Part shown: positions 28,201 to 35,669 of the stretch, piece after piece
Layout: each line of letters begins with the position of its first letter
Position numbering within the stretch: position 1 is the stretch's first letter
Source of the DNA: JACJYC01 sp964558465
GTDB taxonomy: Bacteria > Bacteroidota > Bacteroidia > Chitinophagales > Saprospiraceae
Assembly: GCA_964558465.1 (NCBI GenBank)
Contig: CAZLEF010000068.1
Coordinates: 1-38,373 of the forward strand
Direction of reading: 5' to 3'
Length of the DNA stretch: 38,373 bases
Made by a program: the position numbers and the translations under genes
Notes under the pieces: model-generated
Told to the model about the DNA's origin: nothing
Databases searched by the model: none
What the model saw: only the letters and a program-made list of their open reading frames with translations

Positions 28201-28479
28201 GTTTTCGACGCCGACGGTGATTTCCTGGGTGGAATACCCGGTGTAGGAAATCACGAGGACGTCGCCTTGAGCCGCCTCGATGGAATACATGCCGTCGACA
28301 TCGGTTACAGTGCCCTTGGTCGTCCCTTTGACGAGGATGTTCACCCCGATCAGCGGTTCGTTGTTGGCGGGATCAACCACTTTGCCGGTGACGGTCCGTT
28401 GTGCCAGTAAAGTCATTGTACAAAGCAGGACGATGCCCACTGACAACAACCATTTCAACAAAAGTCTGCTTTTCATCAT
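25294..28479 (-). CDS. SusC/RagA-family TonB-linked outer membrane transporter
   Basis: A 1061-aa protein. Residues 1-26 form a signal peptide (KWLLSVGIVLLCTMTLLAQ). Residues 27-105 form the carboxypeptidase-D-regulatory-like domain (VTGKVVDPANNEPLIGVNIL, GTVTDVDGMYSI). A TonB-box-like DEVVVVAYGKQKK lies near residue 106. The plug domain follows, with SLAGRLPGLVV, IRGTNTLGNSSPLIVIDGIP and SVLKDASAAIYGARAANGAIL, the SusC signature. The remaining 750 residues are the barrel, ending in the aromatic residue Phe (GLSLTF) expected for BAM recognition. It imports a nutrient captured by SusD with energy from TonB. It is the first gene of the operon and is likely activated by the HTCS regulator downstream. 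Confidence 0.97.
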   Translation of the reverse strand: MMKSRLLLKWLLSVGIVLLCTMTLLAQRTVTGKVVDPANNEPLIGVNILVKGTTKGTVTDVDGMYSIEAAQGDVLVISYTGYSTQEITVGVENTLDVELASGSVLDEVVVVAYGKQKKVTVTGAVVGVQGDKLVKSPAVDMSNSLAGRLPGLVVIQPSGEPGYDGAIVRIRGTNTLGNSSPLIVIDGIPDRAGGLGRLSPQDIESISVLKDASAAIYGARAANGAILITTKRGKSGKPTISYDFNQGWAQPTRVPEMANAPEYARIMNQLPIYKTIPVNEWTAAWQAIQTTGTYDSPTAGVSTLNANYSPEAIRKHEDGSDPWGYPDTDWFGDAFKTWSPQKRHNLQLTGGNDKMRYLASLGYVDQDAYYRNSATRYQQYNARLNLDADVSDYIKTNIGLLARREDRRFPTESAGAIFRMLMRGRPTEPEVWPNGKPGPDIENGQNPYVITTNATGYQENPTDYLQANGSVEIGNPWIDGLKLTLTASIDQTTNKDKRWQTPWMLYYWDRVSYEADGKTPLLEPAVRSNFTDPRLTQSSNSILNTNLTAMLSYDQTFGANHTINILAGVTKERFEGEGFFAFRRNYISAAVDQLFAGGSLSQNTGGSGYERARLGYYGRVQYNYQEKYLAEFIWRYDGSYIFPESDRFGFFPGVLLGWNVSNENFFDVPFIDYLKIRASYGQMGNDQVFFNGALQEYAYLSTYGFGAYPIAGEVVTTLQETVLANPSFTWERANNLNIGLDATILDGKFDLTLEYFYNKRDQILIQKTGSTPSSSGISSLLPPVNAGKVDNKGFEFSLAYNGKASNVLSFRAGINGGYAKNTVVFMDEIPGAPEYQLQEGKPIGGYLVYKSDGVFLDQAAIEANNIDYSSVTSQLIPGDMRFEDVNGDGKIDGDDQVRLDENATPTFNFGANVDIQYKNFDFSMLFQGATGASIRIQTESGDIGNFLKYSHDNRWSIDSPSSEHPRLASRGDTYFTGGNYGNNTYYLFSKNYIRLKNIEIGYNVPSKLVDKVRLGGLRIYVNALNLLTVDKYKVFDPEATTGSGVYYPQARVINMGLSLTF

Positions 28480-28534
28480 AAGCCCTGAGTGTTTTTCGTA
28501 TTGTATGATTAATGCTCTTTCGGACAGACCAGCG

Positions 28535-28552
28535 CGGATATTTGATTATCCG
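28535..28552. promoter_or_regulatory. Hairpin in the susC leader (cggata / tatccg)
   Basis: A 6-bp perfect inverted repeat with a 6-base loop (28535-28540 and 28547-28552), 56 bases upstream of the susC ATG. It lies between the start codon and the proposed promoter and would be in the 5' leader. It could be an operator half-site pair or a leader structure; the short stem makes this uncertain. Confidence 0.3.
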
Positions 28553-28739
28553 TTCTTTATTTTCTTTGGATTATTTTGGGTAAAAATGCGAGGCTTCCAC
28601 CTTTGCTTTCTGCGCTAAAGGCGGTTCGATATGTTCACAGCACAGTAAGATTGGCTTTCAGCAATACATCGGGTCAGGTCCAGTAACGGTTGATGTATTT
28701 TTGTTGGTTAGCGGCAAAAACAGGTATTCATTTCATGGG

Positions 28740-28771
28740 CAAATCTAATGTGAAATCCAATAAAAACCAAA
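28740..28771 (-). promoter_or_regulatory. Candidate Bacteroidota sigma-factor promoter for susC
   Basis: Read on the minus strand, TTTG (28768-28771) is followed after 20 bases by TAGATTTG (28740-28747). This matches the Bacteroidota -33 TTTG and -7 TAnnTTTG consensus with suitable spacing. Transcription would begin near 28733 and leave an unusually long leader of about 250 nt before the susC ATG. The remaining part of the 548-base gap between the BNR gene and susC (28480-29027) holds only A/T-rich sequence, the 28535-28552 hairpin and the tandem tract at 28984-29022; I see no gene in it. Confidence 0.45.
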
Positions 28772-28983
28772 ATAAATTATTATAAATTATCTCATCCCCC
28801 CAATATCCTTCTATGTTCCGGTATCGAAGATGGTTTAAATGCTTTATTTTCAACCAGGCTTTGGAGATTTATCCGACCGGCACGGGCGGACTTGGAGACT
28901 GAAGGACTGGATAGCCGTTTGAAGTTAAAAACAAAAAACCAACAAATTATATATTTTTTAAAAAATGATGCGTTTCCCCTGCC

Positions 28984-29022
28984 ATCTCCCCATCCCCATC
29001 CCCAAGTCACCAAGTCACCAAA
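28984..29022 (-). repeat. Short-period tandem tract just 3' of the BNR gene
   Basis: Read on the minus strand, the tract starts 5 bases after the BNR stop codon. It consists of 8-bp units (GGTGACTT twice) followed by 6-bp units (GGGGAT twice, then a variant). The octamer unit is close to that at the 3' end of the second arylsulfotransferase-like gene (35594-35669), although the genes are unrelated. Confidence 0.85.
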
Positions 29023-29027
29023 TCCTG

Positions 29028-32000
29028 TTAATTATCCAACGTCTTATTCCCAGTCCCCTTCAAAGCCGGAATATCCCGTTTCCGGAACATTTCATTGAAT
29101 TTCTGCACGTCTTCGTTCATGATCTGATCGAAAGTGCGCTGGAATTCGGACCAGTTGTTTTCAAGGTCCCGGAAACGCTCCTGATAACCTTCCGGAATAG
29201 ACGGGTCAAAGGTATCCAGGTTGTTTTTGAGGTAAAAAAACTCAGAGTTCATGCCCGCCGGCCAGTTGAGGGCGTCCTGGAAGCCTTTCTGGCGCAATTC
29301 GATGACCTTACCCTGCCAATTCCGGATCTTTTTGGTGAGGTCGTCGCTCATTTTTTTCAGGTCTTCCGTGTCTTTATCCTCCTTCAATTTCTGTTGAATG
29401 TTTTCCAGGTCTTTGTTCATTTCCATCGTTGTTTTAACGGCTTTGTGGATCTCTCCGATGCGGTTTTCGATCCGTTGCAGGAGGTTTTGCTGGGCATCCC
29501 AGGCAGCCTTGGAAACTTTCAGGTTCGGCGGATCCAGGATCTCGATTTTCACCCTGGCAACCTGGTCTGGTCCGAAATGCATGACCGCTTCGTAAATACC
29601 AGGCGCGACCCGGTGTCCGCGGTAGTCGGCTTCCAGGATATAGGTATCGCCTAATTTTTCCAGGCCTTGTGTCCGGAAATCCCAGGTAAATCGGTTGAGC
29701 CCGGCTTTGACGGGCGGATTTTCGGAATTGACGGCCGCCAGGTTGCCGCGTTCGCTGTCCAGGGAGGTTGCAATTTCCCTTTTCCCTTCATAGGTGCGGA
29801 TCACTTCTCCCGCCGCATTCAGGATTTCCAGTTTCAGTTTCCTGCCCCCGGAAGTATCGGCCAGGTAATAACTCAGGGTTACGCCTTCCGGCGGGTTCTG
29901 CCCGAAGGCGTGTTCGGTAATGAGGTAAAACGGCGGCGATCCGAACAACCGGTAATGGGGTTTGGGTTCGAACAATTGCAGGTTGCCGGTCAGGCTGCCT
30001 TTGGATTGCTGGATCGGGGAAAGGTCGTCGAGCACCCAGAAAGAACGGCCGGCGGTGGAGGCGGCCAGGTCGTTGTCCTGGATGGTCAGGTCGGTAATCG
30101 GCACAATGGGCAGATTGAGCTGGAACCGGTTGAAATGTGCGCCGCCGTCGAAGGAAATATAAAATCCCCTCTCAGCGCCTGCGTACAGGATACCGGGTAC
30201 TTTTTTGTCTTCCCGGACCACCCTGAAGAAATCGTCTTTGCCGATATCGTCCCCGATCTTTTTCCAGGTAGCGCCGTAATCGGTGGATTTATAGCAGTAA
30301 TTGTTGAAGTCGTTGAATTTGTAACGGGTGGAAGCGAAATAGACCGTTCCTTTGTCATGGGGCGACGCTTCGATGGCGTGGATCATCGTTTCCGGCAGTC
30401 CGGCGGGGGTGATGTTTTTCCAGGTAGCTCCGCCGTCTTTGGAGATATGGATCAGGCCACAATCGGTACCGGCGTAAATGACGCCTTTTTCCAGGGATGA
30501 TTCGGCGATATAATAAACGGTGTTATAATTTTCGCCGCCGGCGCCTTCATTGGTGAAAGGGCCGCCGCCCTGGCCTTGTTTGGCGGGTTCGTTGCGGGTG
30601 AGGTCGCCGCTGATGGGCGTCCACTCCAGGCCGCCGTTCGTGCTTTTGAAAATCACGTTTCCGCCGAAGTACATCGTTTTGGGGTCGTGAGGGGAGTTGA
30701 TGAGCGGTGCGTTCCAGTTGAAGCGGTATTTCATATCCCTGGCTTCGTAGCCGAGGTTGGTCATGGGATAAGGCTGGATGTCCTTGTCGGCCATGGTAAC
30801 GTTGTCGAGCAGGCTGATCCGGCCGTTGAAACAGCCGCCGAAAAGGATCCTGGGGTTGAAGGGGTCGTCGAGGGCCACCATGGCGCTTTCACATCCGGGG
30901 CCGTTGTACCAGTGCCGGGTCAGGATGCCGTAATCGGGTGTGCGGGTAGGAATGGCCACCGAGAGGTTGTCCTGCTGGCCGCTGTATACCCAGAAAGGGA
31001 CCTGTTTGTCGGCGGTCACGCGGTAGAACTGTGCCGTGGCCTGGTTGTTGAACGTAGACCAAACTTTGCCGCGCGAAAACGAAACGGTAGCGCCGCCGTC
31101 TTCAGCCAGGGCGATATTGTCGCTGTTGGCGGGGTTGATCCAGAGGTCGTGGCAGTCGCCGTGGATCAGCCGCATATTTTCGAAGGTTTTCCCGCCGTCG
31201 ACGGAGCGCATCAGGGGCGCATTGAGCGCGTAAACCACATCCGCGTTGTTGGGGTCGGCGAAGACTTCCATATAGTACCAGGAGCGGGCGGTGATGGTCT
31301 GGTCGTTGGACATGAGGCGCCAGTTCACGCCGCCGTCGTCCGACCGGTACATGCCCGCCTTCGATTTTTCGGCTTCCACCAGCGCGTAGATCCGGTTGGG
31401 GTTGGCGGGGGAGACGGACAGGCCGGTTTTTCCCATTTCGGCGGGCAGGCCGTTGACCGTCTTTGTCCAGGTTTCACCGCTGTCGGTTGATTTGTAGACG
31501 GCGGAACCCGGGCCCCCGCTGACCACCTTCCAGGGCAAACGCCGGTGCTCCCAGGTGGCGGCATAAAGGATGCGCGGGTTGGTCCGGTCCATCACAAGGC
31601 TGGAAATTCCGGTGTTTTCATCCACGTACAACGTCTTTTTCCAGGAAGCGCCGCCGTCGGTGGATTTGTACACACCCCGGTCGGCGCCGGAGCCGTGAAC
31701 AGCGCCCTGCGCCCCGACGTAGACAATATCCGGGTTAGCCGGGTGGATGATCACGTCGGAGATATGGCGGGTTTTGTCCAGGCCGAGGTGTTTCCAGGTT
31801 TTGCCGGCGTCGACGGATTTGTACACTCCGTCGCCAAAGGTGGACATCACCCCGCGCACAGCGTGTTCGCCCGAGCCCACGTACACGACATTGGGGTCCG
31901 AATCACTGACGGCGATATCTCCGATGGAACTGGTTTTGAAAAACCCGTCCGATATGTTTTTCCAGTTATAACCTGCGTCTTCGGTTTTCCAGACGCCGCC

Positions 32001-32222
32001 CCCGGTGTAGCCGGCGTAATAAACCTGGTTGTTACCGGGAATGCCGGCGATGGCGTTGGCGCGGCCGCCGCGATGGGGGCCGATATTTCGCCATTTCAAC
32101 CCTTCATAGGCCCAAAGGTCCGAGGGCGGCGCAGCGGGTTGTTTTTGAGCGTTGAGGGCGTCAGACGGAAAGAACGATCCGAGCAGCAGGAGCCCGAAGC
32201 CAAGGGAAAGGAGTTTTTTCAT
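29028..32222 (-). CDS. Exported BNR/sortilin-type beta-propeller protein
   Basis: I choose ATG 32222 (MKKLLSLGFGLLLLGSFF, a clear signal peptide), giving 1064 aa; the frame extends upstream to a TTG, but this would bury the signal. The sequence shows about ten Asp-box/BNR-type blades (S-x-D-x-G-x-x-W), such as GVWKTEDAGYNWKN, GVYKSTDGGASWKK, GMYRSDDGGVNWR and LIHISKDGGATWKN. They build two propellers over residues 45-700. A beta-sandwich-like region and a charged coiled-coil-like helix bundle (about residues 900-1060) follow. Family knowledge: these proteins are often labelled glycosyl hydrolase or VPS10/sortilin-like, but most have no proven activity. There is no T9SS tail, so a periplasmic location is possible. 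It is divergent from the GH130-like gene across 173 bases. No enzyme function can be assigned. Confidence 0.9.
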   Translation of the reverse strand: MKKLLSLGFGLLLLGSFFPSDALNAQKQPAAPPSDLWAYEGLKWRNIGPHRGGRANAIAGIPGNNQVYYAGYTGGGVWKTEDAGYNWKNISDGFFKTSSIGDIAVSDSDPNVVYVGSGEHAVRGVMSTFGDGVYKSVDAGKTWKHLGLDKTRHISDVIIHPANPDIVYVGAQGAVHGSGADRGVYKSTDGGASWKKTLYVDENTGISSLVMDRTNPRILYAATWEHRRLPWKVVSGGPGSAVYKSTDSGETWTKTVNGLPAEMGKTGLSVSPANPNRIYALVEAEKSKAGMYRSDDGGVNWRLMSNDQTITARSWYYMEVFADPNNADVVYALNAPLMRSVDGGKTFENMRLIHGDCHDLWINPANSDNIALAEDGGATVSFSRGKVWSTFNNQATAQFYRVTADKQVPFWVYSGQQDNLSVAIPTRTPDYGILTRHWYNGPGCESAMVALDDPFNPRILFGGCFNGRISLLDNVTMADKDIQPYPMTNLGYEARDMKYRFNWNAPLINSPHDPKTMYFGGNVIFKSTNGGLEWTPISGDLTRNEPAKQGQGGGPFTNEGAGGENYNTVYYIAESSLEKGVIYAGTDCGLIHISKDGGATWKNITPAGLPETMIHAIEASPHDKGTVYFASTRYKFNDFNNYCYKSTDYGATWKKIGDDIGKDDFFRVVREDKKVPGILYAGAERGFYISFDGGAHFNRFQLNLPIVPITDLTIQDNDLAASTAGRSFWVLDDLSPIQQSKGSLTGNLQLFEPKPHYRLFGSPPFYLITEHAFGQNPPEGVTLSYYLADTSGGRKLKLEILNAAGEVIRTYEGKREIATSLDSERGNLAAVNSENPPVKAGLNRFTWDFRTQGLEKLGDTYILEADYRGHRVAPGIYEAVMHFGPDQVARVKIEILDPPNLKVSKAAWDAQQNLLQRIENRIGEIHKAVKTTMEMNKDLENIQQKLKEDKDTEDLKKMSDDLTKKIRNWQGKVIELRQKGFQDALNWPAGMNSEFFYLKNNLDTFDPSIPEGYQERFRDLENNWSEFQRTFDQIMNEDVQKFNEMFRKRDIPALKGTGNKTLDN

Positions 32223-32395
32223 GGTATGGCGATGGTGGTTTTGGCAGGACAATGATAGGGAATTTTAAGGATTTGTTGATGCGTTGATTTTCACCCGCTT
32301 TTTTCTTTTATATTTACCCATCACAACCACCAACAACTGCCTTTATGCACTGGTCGTCGCTTCAAAAAATTACCTACAAATCTTAACCGTAATCA

Positions 32396-33832
32396 ATGAT
32401 CGCCATAAAAAGATCTGCCATCCAACTCAAAGCCGACCCCCGGAAAGTAATCCTCCGGTTTCTGAACTACGGAAATCCGGCCCGTTTCGAACCGGTGGTG
32501 CGCTATGTACTCGACCTGAGCACGGGAGATGCAAAAGAACAGCTCGACGGAATCCTGGCTGATTTCAAAGGCCGTCATCCGGACCTGAAAGCCGCCTTCC
32601 TTGAACATTTCGGCAAACTGGCGGCCTACGTGCCCGGCGACCCGCCCTTGCCCAAAAAACTGCTCATCGGCGCCTGTTTCACCCACGAATACAGCATCGA
32701 AGCGGCCGCTCTGTTCAACCCTTCCATCGTTCCGCACCCGGACCAGAGCGGGCTTGCGGACGGTGAACTGCGGTTCATATTATCCCTGCGGGCTACCGGC
32801 GAAGGACATATTTCTTCCATTGCCTTCCAAACGGGCGTTATCGAAGCCGGCGGGGAAATCCGCACCGACCCGAGGCCGGCCACCCTGACCTGCGGGCAAT
32901 ACCAGGGGGACGTCCAATTTGACAAATCGTTTGCCTTGCGGCGAATGGATCTCCACGGGGGGATCACCAGCATGGTCAGCAACCTCCTCCCGGACCGGTT
33001 CTCACAGCGCGAGGCCCTGGTCGCCATCGCCGGGCTGGAAAAGAAACATTATCTCAATTTTTCGCCCGACAGAGATCAGATCACCCGGTTTTTTGACCTC
33101 CATTACGATCTCGTATTCCCGGAGGATACCCCCGTCGGAAGCCGGGTCATTTTCCCCCGGTCCGCCGCCGAAACTAACGGGATGGCAGACGCCCGTTTTG
33201 TGGTTTTTTCCGAAGGGGACGAGCGCCTTTACGTGGGCGTCTATACGGCTTGCAATGGCCCGGCCACCCGCCCTCAACTCATCGAAACCCGGGATTTCCG
33301 GCATTTCCGGATCCGGCCCCTCTGGGGAAAGGCTGCGTTCGACAAAGGCATGGCCCTTTTCCCGGAAAAGATCAACGGCCGGTATGCCATGATCGGTCGG
33401 CAGGGCGGCCGGAGCCTGTCCATCATGTATTCCGGCGACCTTCATTTCTGGGAGGAATACCAGCCGCTCCAACACCCTGAAAGAAACTGGGAGATCCTGC
33501 AGATCGGCAATTGCGGCAGCCCGGTTAAAACCCCGAAAGGCTGGTTGCTGCTGACCCACGCGGTCGGGCCCATGCGAAAATACGTACTCAGCTTCACCCT
33601 GCTCGACCTCCAGGATCCATCCATCGTGCTGGCCAGCCTCGAACAACCCTTCATGAGCCCGGACGCCGGGGAGCGGGAAGGCTACGTGCCCAACGTCCTG
33701 TATTCCTGCGGGCTGATCCGGCATGGAGAAAACCTGGTGATTCCTTATGCCATGTCGGATAGCGCGGTGGGGTTTGCAGTGGTGAAAACGGAGGAGGTTT
33801 TGGGGGAATTGATGGGGGGGGATAGAGAATGA
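32396..33832 (+). CDS. GH130-like beta-mannoside phosphorylase/hydrolase family protein
   Basis: A 478-aa protein from ATG 32396 with no signal peptide, so cytoplasmic. It has a helical N-terminal part (residues 1-95). A five-blade-propeller-like catalytic region follows, with FNPSIVPHPDQ near residue 107, LRATGEGHISSIAFQTG near residue 140 and LSIMYSGDLHFWEEY near residue 340. GYVPNVLYSCGLI and VIPYAMSDSAVGFAVV near residues 428-458 match the conserved end of GH130 proteins (G-x-V-P-N-V, then D-x-A-V-G). Family knowledge: GH130 enzymes phosphorolyse or hydrolyse beta-1,2- or beta-1,4-mannosides. This sequence looks like a distant subfamily, and I cannot pinpoint the acid/base Asp or the phosphate-binding residues, so phosphorylase versus hydrolase is open. 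A weak TATATTTA -7-like box lies at 32309-32316. Confidence 0.8.
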   Translation: MIAIKRSAIQLKADPRKVILRFLNYGNPARFEPVVRYVLDLSTGDAKEQLDGILADFKGRHPDLKAAFLEHFGKLAAYVPGDPPLPKKLLIGACFTHEYSIEAAALFNPSIVPHPDQSGLADGELRFILSLRATGEGHISSIAFQTGVIEAGGEIRTDPRPATLTCGQYQGDVQFDKSFALRRMDLHGGITSMVSNLLPDRFSQREALVAIAGLEKKHYLNFSPDRDQITRFFDLHYDLVFPEDTPVGSRVIFPRSAAETNGMADARFVVFSEGDERLYVGVYTACNGPATRPQLIETRDFRHFRIRPLWGKAAFDKGMALFPEKINGRYAMIGRQGGRSLSIMYSGDLHFWEEYQPLQHPERNWEILQIGNCGSPVKTPKGWLLLTHAVGPMRKYVLSFTLLDLQDPSIVLASLEQPFMSPDAGEREGYVPNVLYSCGLIRHGENLVIPYAMSDSAVGFAVVKTEEVLGELMGGDRE

Positions 33833-33877
33833 GTTTGCAGTTGGCAGTCTGCAGTCCGCAGTTGGCAGTTGGCAGTC
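33833..33877 (+). repeat. Heptamer tract (GTYNGCA) directly after the GH130 stop
   Basis: Six consecutive 7-bp units (gtttgca, gttggca, gtctgca, gtccgca, gttggca, gttggca) start at the first base after the TGA at 33830-33832. Positions 3 and 4 of the unit vary while the rest is fixed. The tract lies between two convergent genes, 10 bases from the stop of the first arylsulfotransferase-like gene. Confidence 0.92.
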
Positions 33878-33888
33878 CATCCTAAAAA

Positions 33889-35547
33889 TTACCGGGCCAC
33901 AATCAATTTGCGCACGCCGCCCCCATTCACCCGTACAAAATACATGCCCGCCGGCAGCGCCGAAATATCCAGGTTTTCCCTGACGCCGCTCAGGCGCCGC
34001 GCCGGGATCACCGTTCGGCCGGTCAGATCCAGCACTTCGGCTTCCAGCGTTGGGATGGCTTCCCATTCAATGGTGGCCATGTCTTTGGCCGGGTTCGGGT
34101 AAACGGAGAATTTTACCGTTTCAGCCACCGGTCGGACCGGAAGGATCAGGCTGCAAAAGGTGGTGTCCGGGTTCAGCTCGATCCAGCCTTTTCCTGAAAG
34201 GTCCTTTCCGTCGAACCCCGGAAAATCTGCCGGATAACGGGTCATTTGAAAGGTGGTATTGTTGTTGGGCGCAAGAACGGTACCTTGCGGAGCGGGCTGG
34301 CCGTTTTTAAGCGGCACCCGGTATTCCCATACAATTTTGTTATCGGGCGTTAACTCAAAGGCATAACCGGTGCGGCCGACCAGGATCAGGTAGTTCTGAT
34401 TGGGCAGGTATTGAATGCTCGATAAACCGCTGGAGTACATCAAGGTGGAATCTGTCGGGTGTTTGATGGTTTTGTCGAATTCGGCGGGGTCAAAAACGCC
34501 CTGGGTCATGGGGTAGCCCCAGGAATACATATCGAAGGTATTGGCGAGGATCTGGGCATAGGAATAATTCGGCCCGACCTGGTTGTTGTACACCCCGATC
34601 TTGCCAAAATCCGGATCAAAATTATCGACATCCAGGATCCAATGGGCGCTGTGGGGGAAAAACAGTTGCTGGTCCGATTCATCGCCAGCGCCGTAGGCCA
34701 TCGGGTTGCCCCAGCGGAACAACAGGTCGCCCCCTCTGCCGCCCAATCCGCCGAAGTGGTCGGCAGCCTGTTCGGTGGTGGTGGACTGGTCGATGATCCA
34801 GACTTCATTGAAGGTTGGCACACAGAGCAGGATCTGTTGTTGGTCCGGATGATAATCGATGGCGTTGCTGTGCATCCAATCGGGGTGCCCGTCGCTGGTG
34901 TCGAAGTTGAAATCGACCAGTTCAGGGTGGTCGGCAATGACGCCGAAATGGTCTTTTGTGGGATCAAAATCCTGGATCAGGTGGTCCTTGGTATGCCATT
35001 CCCACCAGATGGAATCCGTCTTCGGGTCGATCTCAAAAATATAGTCCGGCCATACCTGGTCTTGCGGCAGCAGGGTGGAATCGCGGCCTGCCTGGATGGC
35101 TTCTTCCCGGGTCAGCTTTTCCCATGCCAGCAACAACAGGTTGCCATTGGGTTTGACGGCAAAACCGTGGTGCAGGCGCCTTTCCGCGTTGTTGAGGGTA
35201 TAACTCCACTCTACATTATTGTCCCAATCCCGGATCTCGATGGTGGCGCCGCCGCCGCCGGCCCAGATCGGGTCGGTGACCGAACCGTCGGGCCTTTTGG
35301 CGATGACGATCCGGCCGTCGGCCAGCAATTCCACCTCGTTGCCCGGCCGGATATCGACGGCGTCCGTCCAGATATTTACAATTTCGCCGCAGTTGTTCAA
35401 CAGGTAAACATTGGGCTGATTATGCGGAAAGATCAGGTTGTAACCGTCAAAAGATCCGGACGGCTCATACGACAACAATCCAACGGTATTTTGTCCGGTT
35501 GCTGCGACAGCCGCCAGAAAAAGTAAATAGGTAAATGTTTTTTTCAT
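33889..35547 (-). CDS. Arylsulfotransferase-like (ASST) secreted protein with T9SS sorting domain, copy 1
   Basis: A 552-aa protein starting at ATG 35547 with a signal peptide (MKKTFTYLLFLAAVAATGQ). The body resembles the bacterial arylsulfotransferase (ASST) propeller family. It has His-rich loop motifs RRLHHGFAVKPNGNLLLL (His126-His127), HPDWMHSNAIDYHPD (His226) and FFPHSAHWILDVD (His299, His302), plus blade segments such as NEVWIIDQSTTTEQAADHFG. ASST enzymes transfer sulfate between phenols through a His intermediate; which His would act here is not clear. The last 75 residues (from FSVYPNPAKDMATIEWE, ending in AGMYFVRVNGGGVRKLIVAR) are a type A T9SS sorting domain. The protein is therefore exported across the outer membrane and probably surface-bound or released. 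Its paralogue lies directly upstream. Confidence 0.87.
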   Translation of the reverse strand: MKKTFTYLLFLAAVAATGQNTVGLLSYEPSGSFDGYNLIFPHNQPNVYLLNNCGEIVNIWTDAVDIRPGNEVELLADGRIVIAKRPDGSVTDPIWAGGGGATIEIRDWDNNVEWSYTLNNAERRLHHGFAVKPNGNLLLLAWEKLTREEAIQAGRDSTLLPQDQVWPDYIFEIDPKTDSIWWEWHTKDHLIQDFDPTKDHFGVIADHPELVDFNFDTSDGHPDWMHSNAIDYHPDQQQILLCVPTFNEVWIIDQSTTTEQAADHFGGLGGRGGDLLFRWGNPMAYGAGDESDQQLFFPHSAHWILDVDNFDPDFGKIGVYNNQVGPNYSYAQILANTFDMYSWGYPMTQGVFDPAEFDKTIKHPTDSTLMYSSGLSSIQYLPNQNYLILVGRTGYAFELTPDNKIVWEYRVPLKNGQPAPQGTVLAPNNNTTFQMTRYPADFPGFDGKDLSGKGWIELNPDTTFCSLILPVRPVAETVKFSVYPNPAKDMATIEWEAIPTLEAEVLDLTGRTVIPARRLSGVRENLDISALPAGMYFVRVNGGGVRKLIVAR

Positions 35548-35593
35548 AAGTCCTGTTTGCAGTTGATATGGTTGAAATCTCCATTTTTAAGTT

Positions 35594-35669
35594 CGCCAGT
35601 CACCCAGTCACCAAGTCTCGAGTCTCCCAGTCTCCAGTCTCCCCGTCACCCAGTCTCCCCGTCACCCCG
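35594..35669 (-). repeat. Octamer tract (GGNGACNG) overlapping the stop of the second ASST-like gene
   Basis: On the minus strand, units of 7-8 bp alternate GGTGACGG and GGAGACTG and later GGTGACTG, about nine or ten in a row. The first unit starts inside the last codons of the ASST-like gene; the TGA at 35662-35664 is itself part of a repeat unit. The tract fills most of the gap to the next gene. Confidence 0.9.

Noticed and set aside
33002..34066. 354-aa minus-strand open frame
   Set aside because: Covers the GH130-like gene in antisense and runs across the heptamer tract and the end of the ASST-like gene; the repeats are translated as QLPTADCRLP-type peptide. Not a gene.
34459..35526. 355-aa plus-strand open frame
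   Set aside because: Antisense to the first ASST-like gene, which has a signal peptide and sorting domain; this frame has neither.
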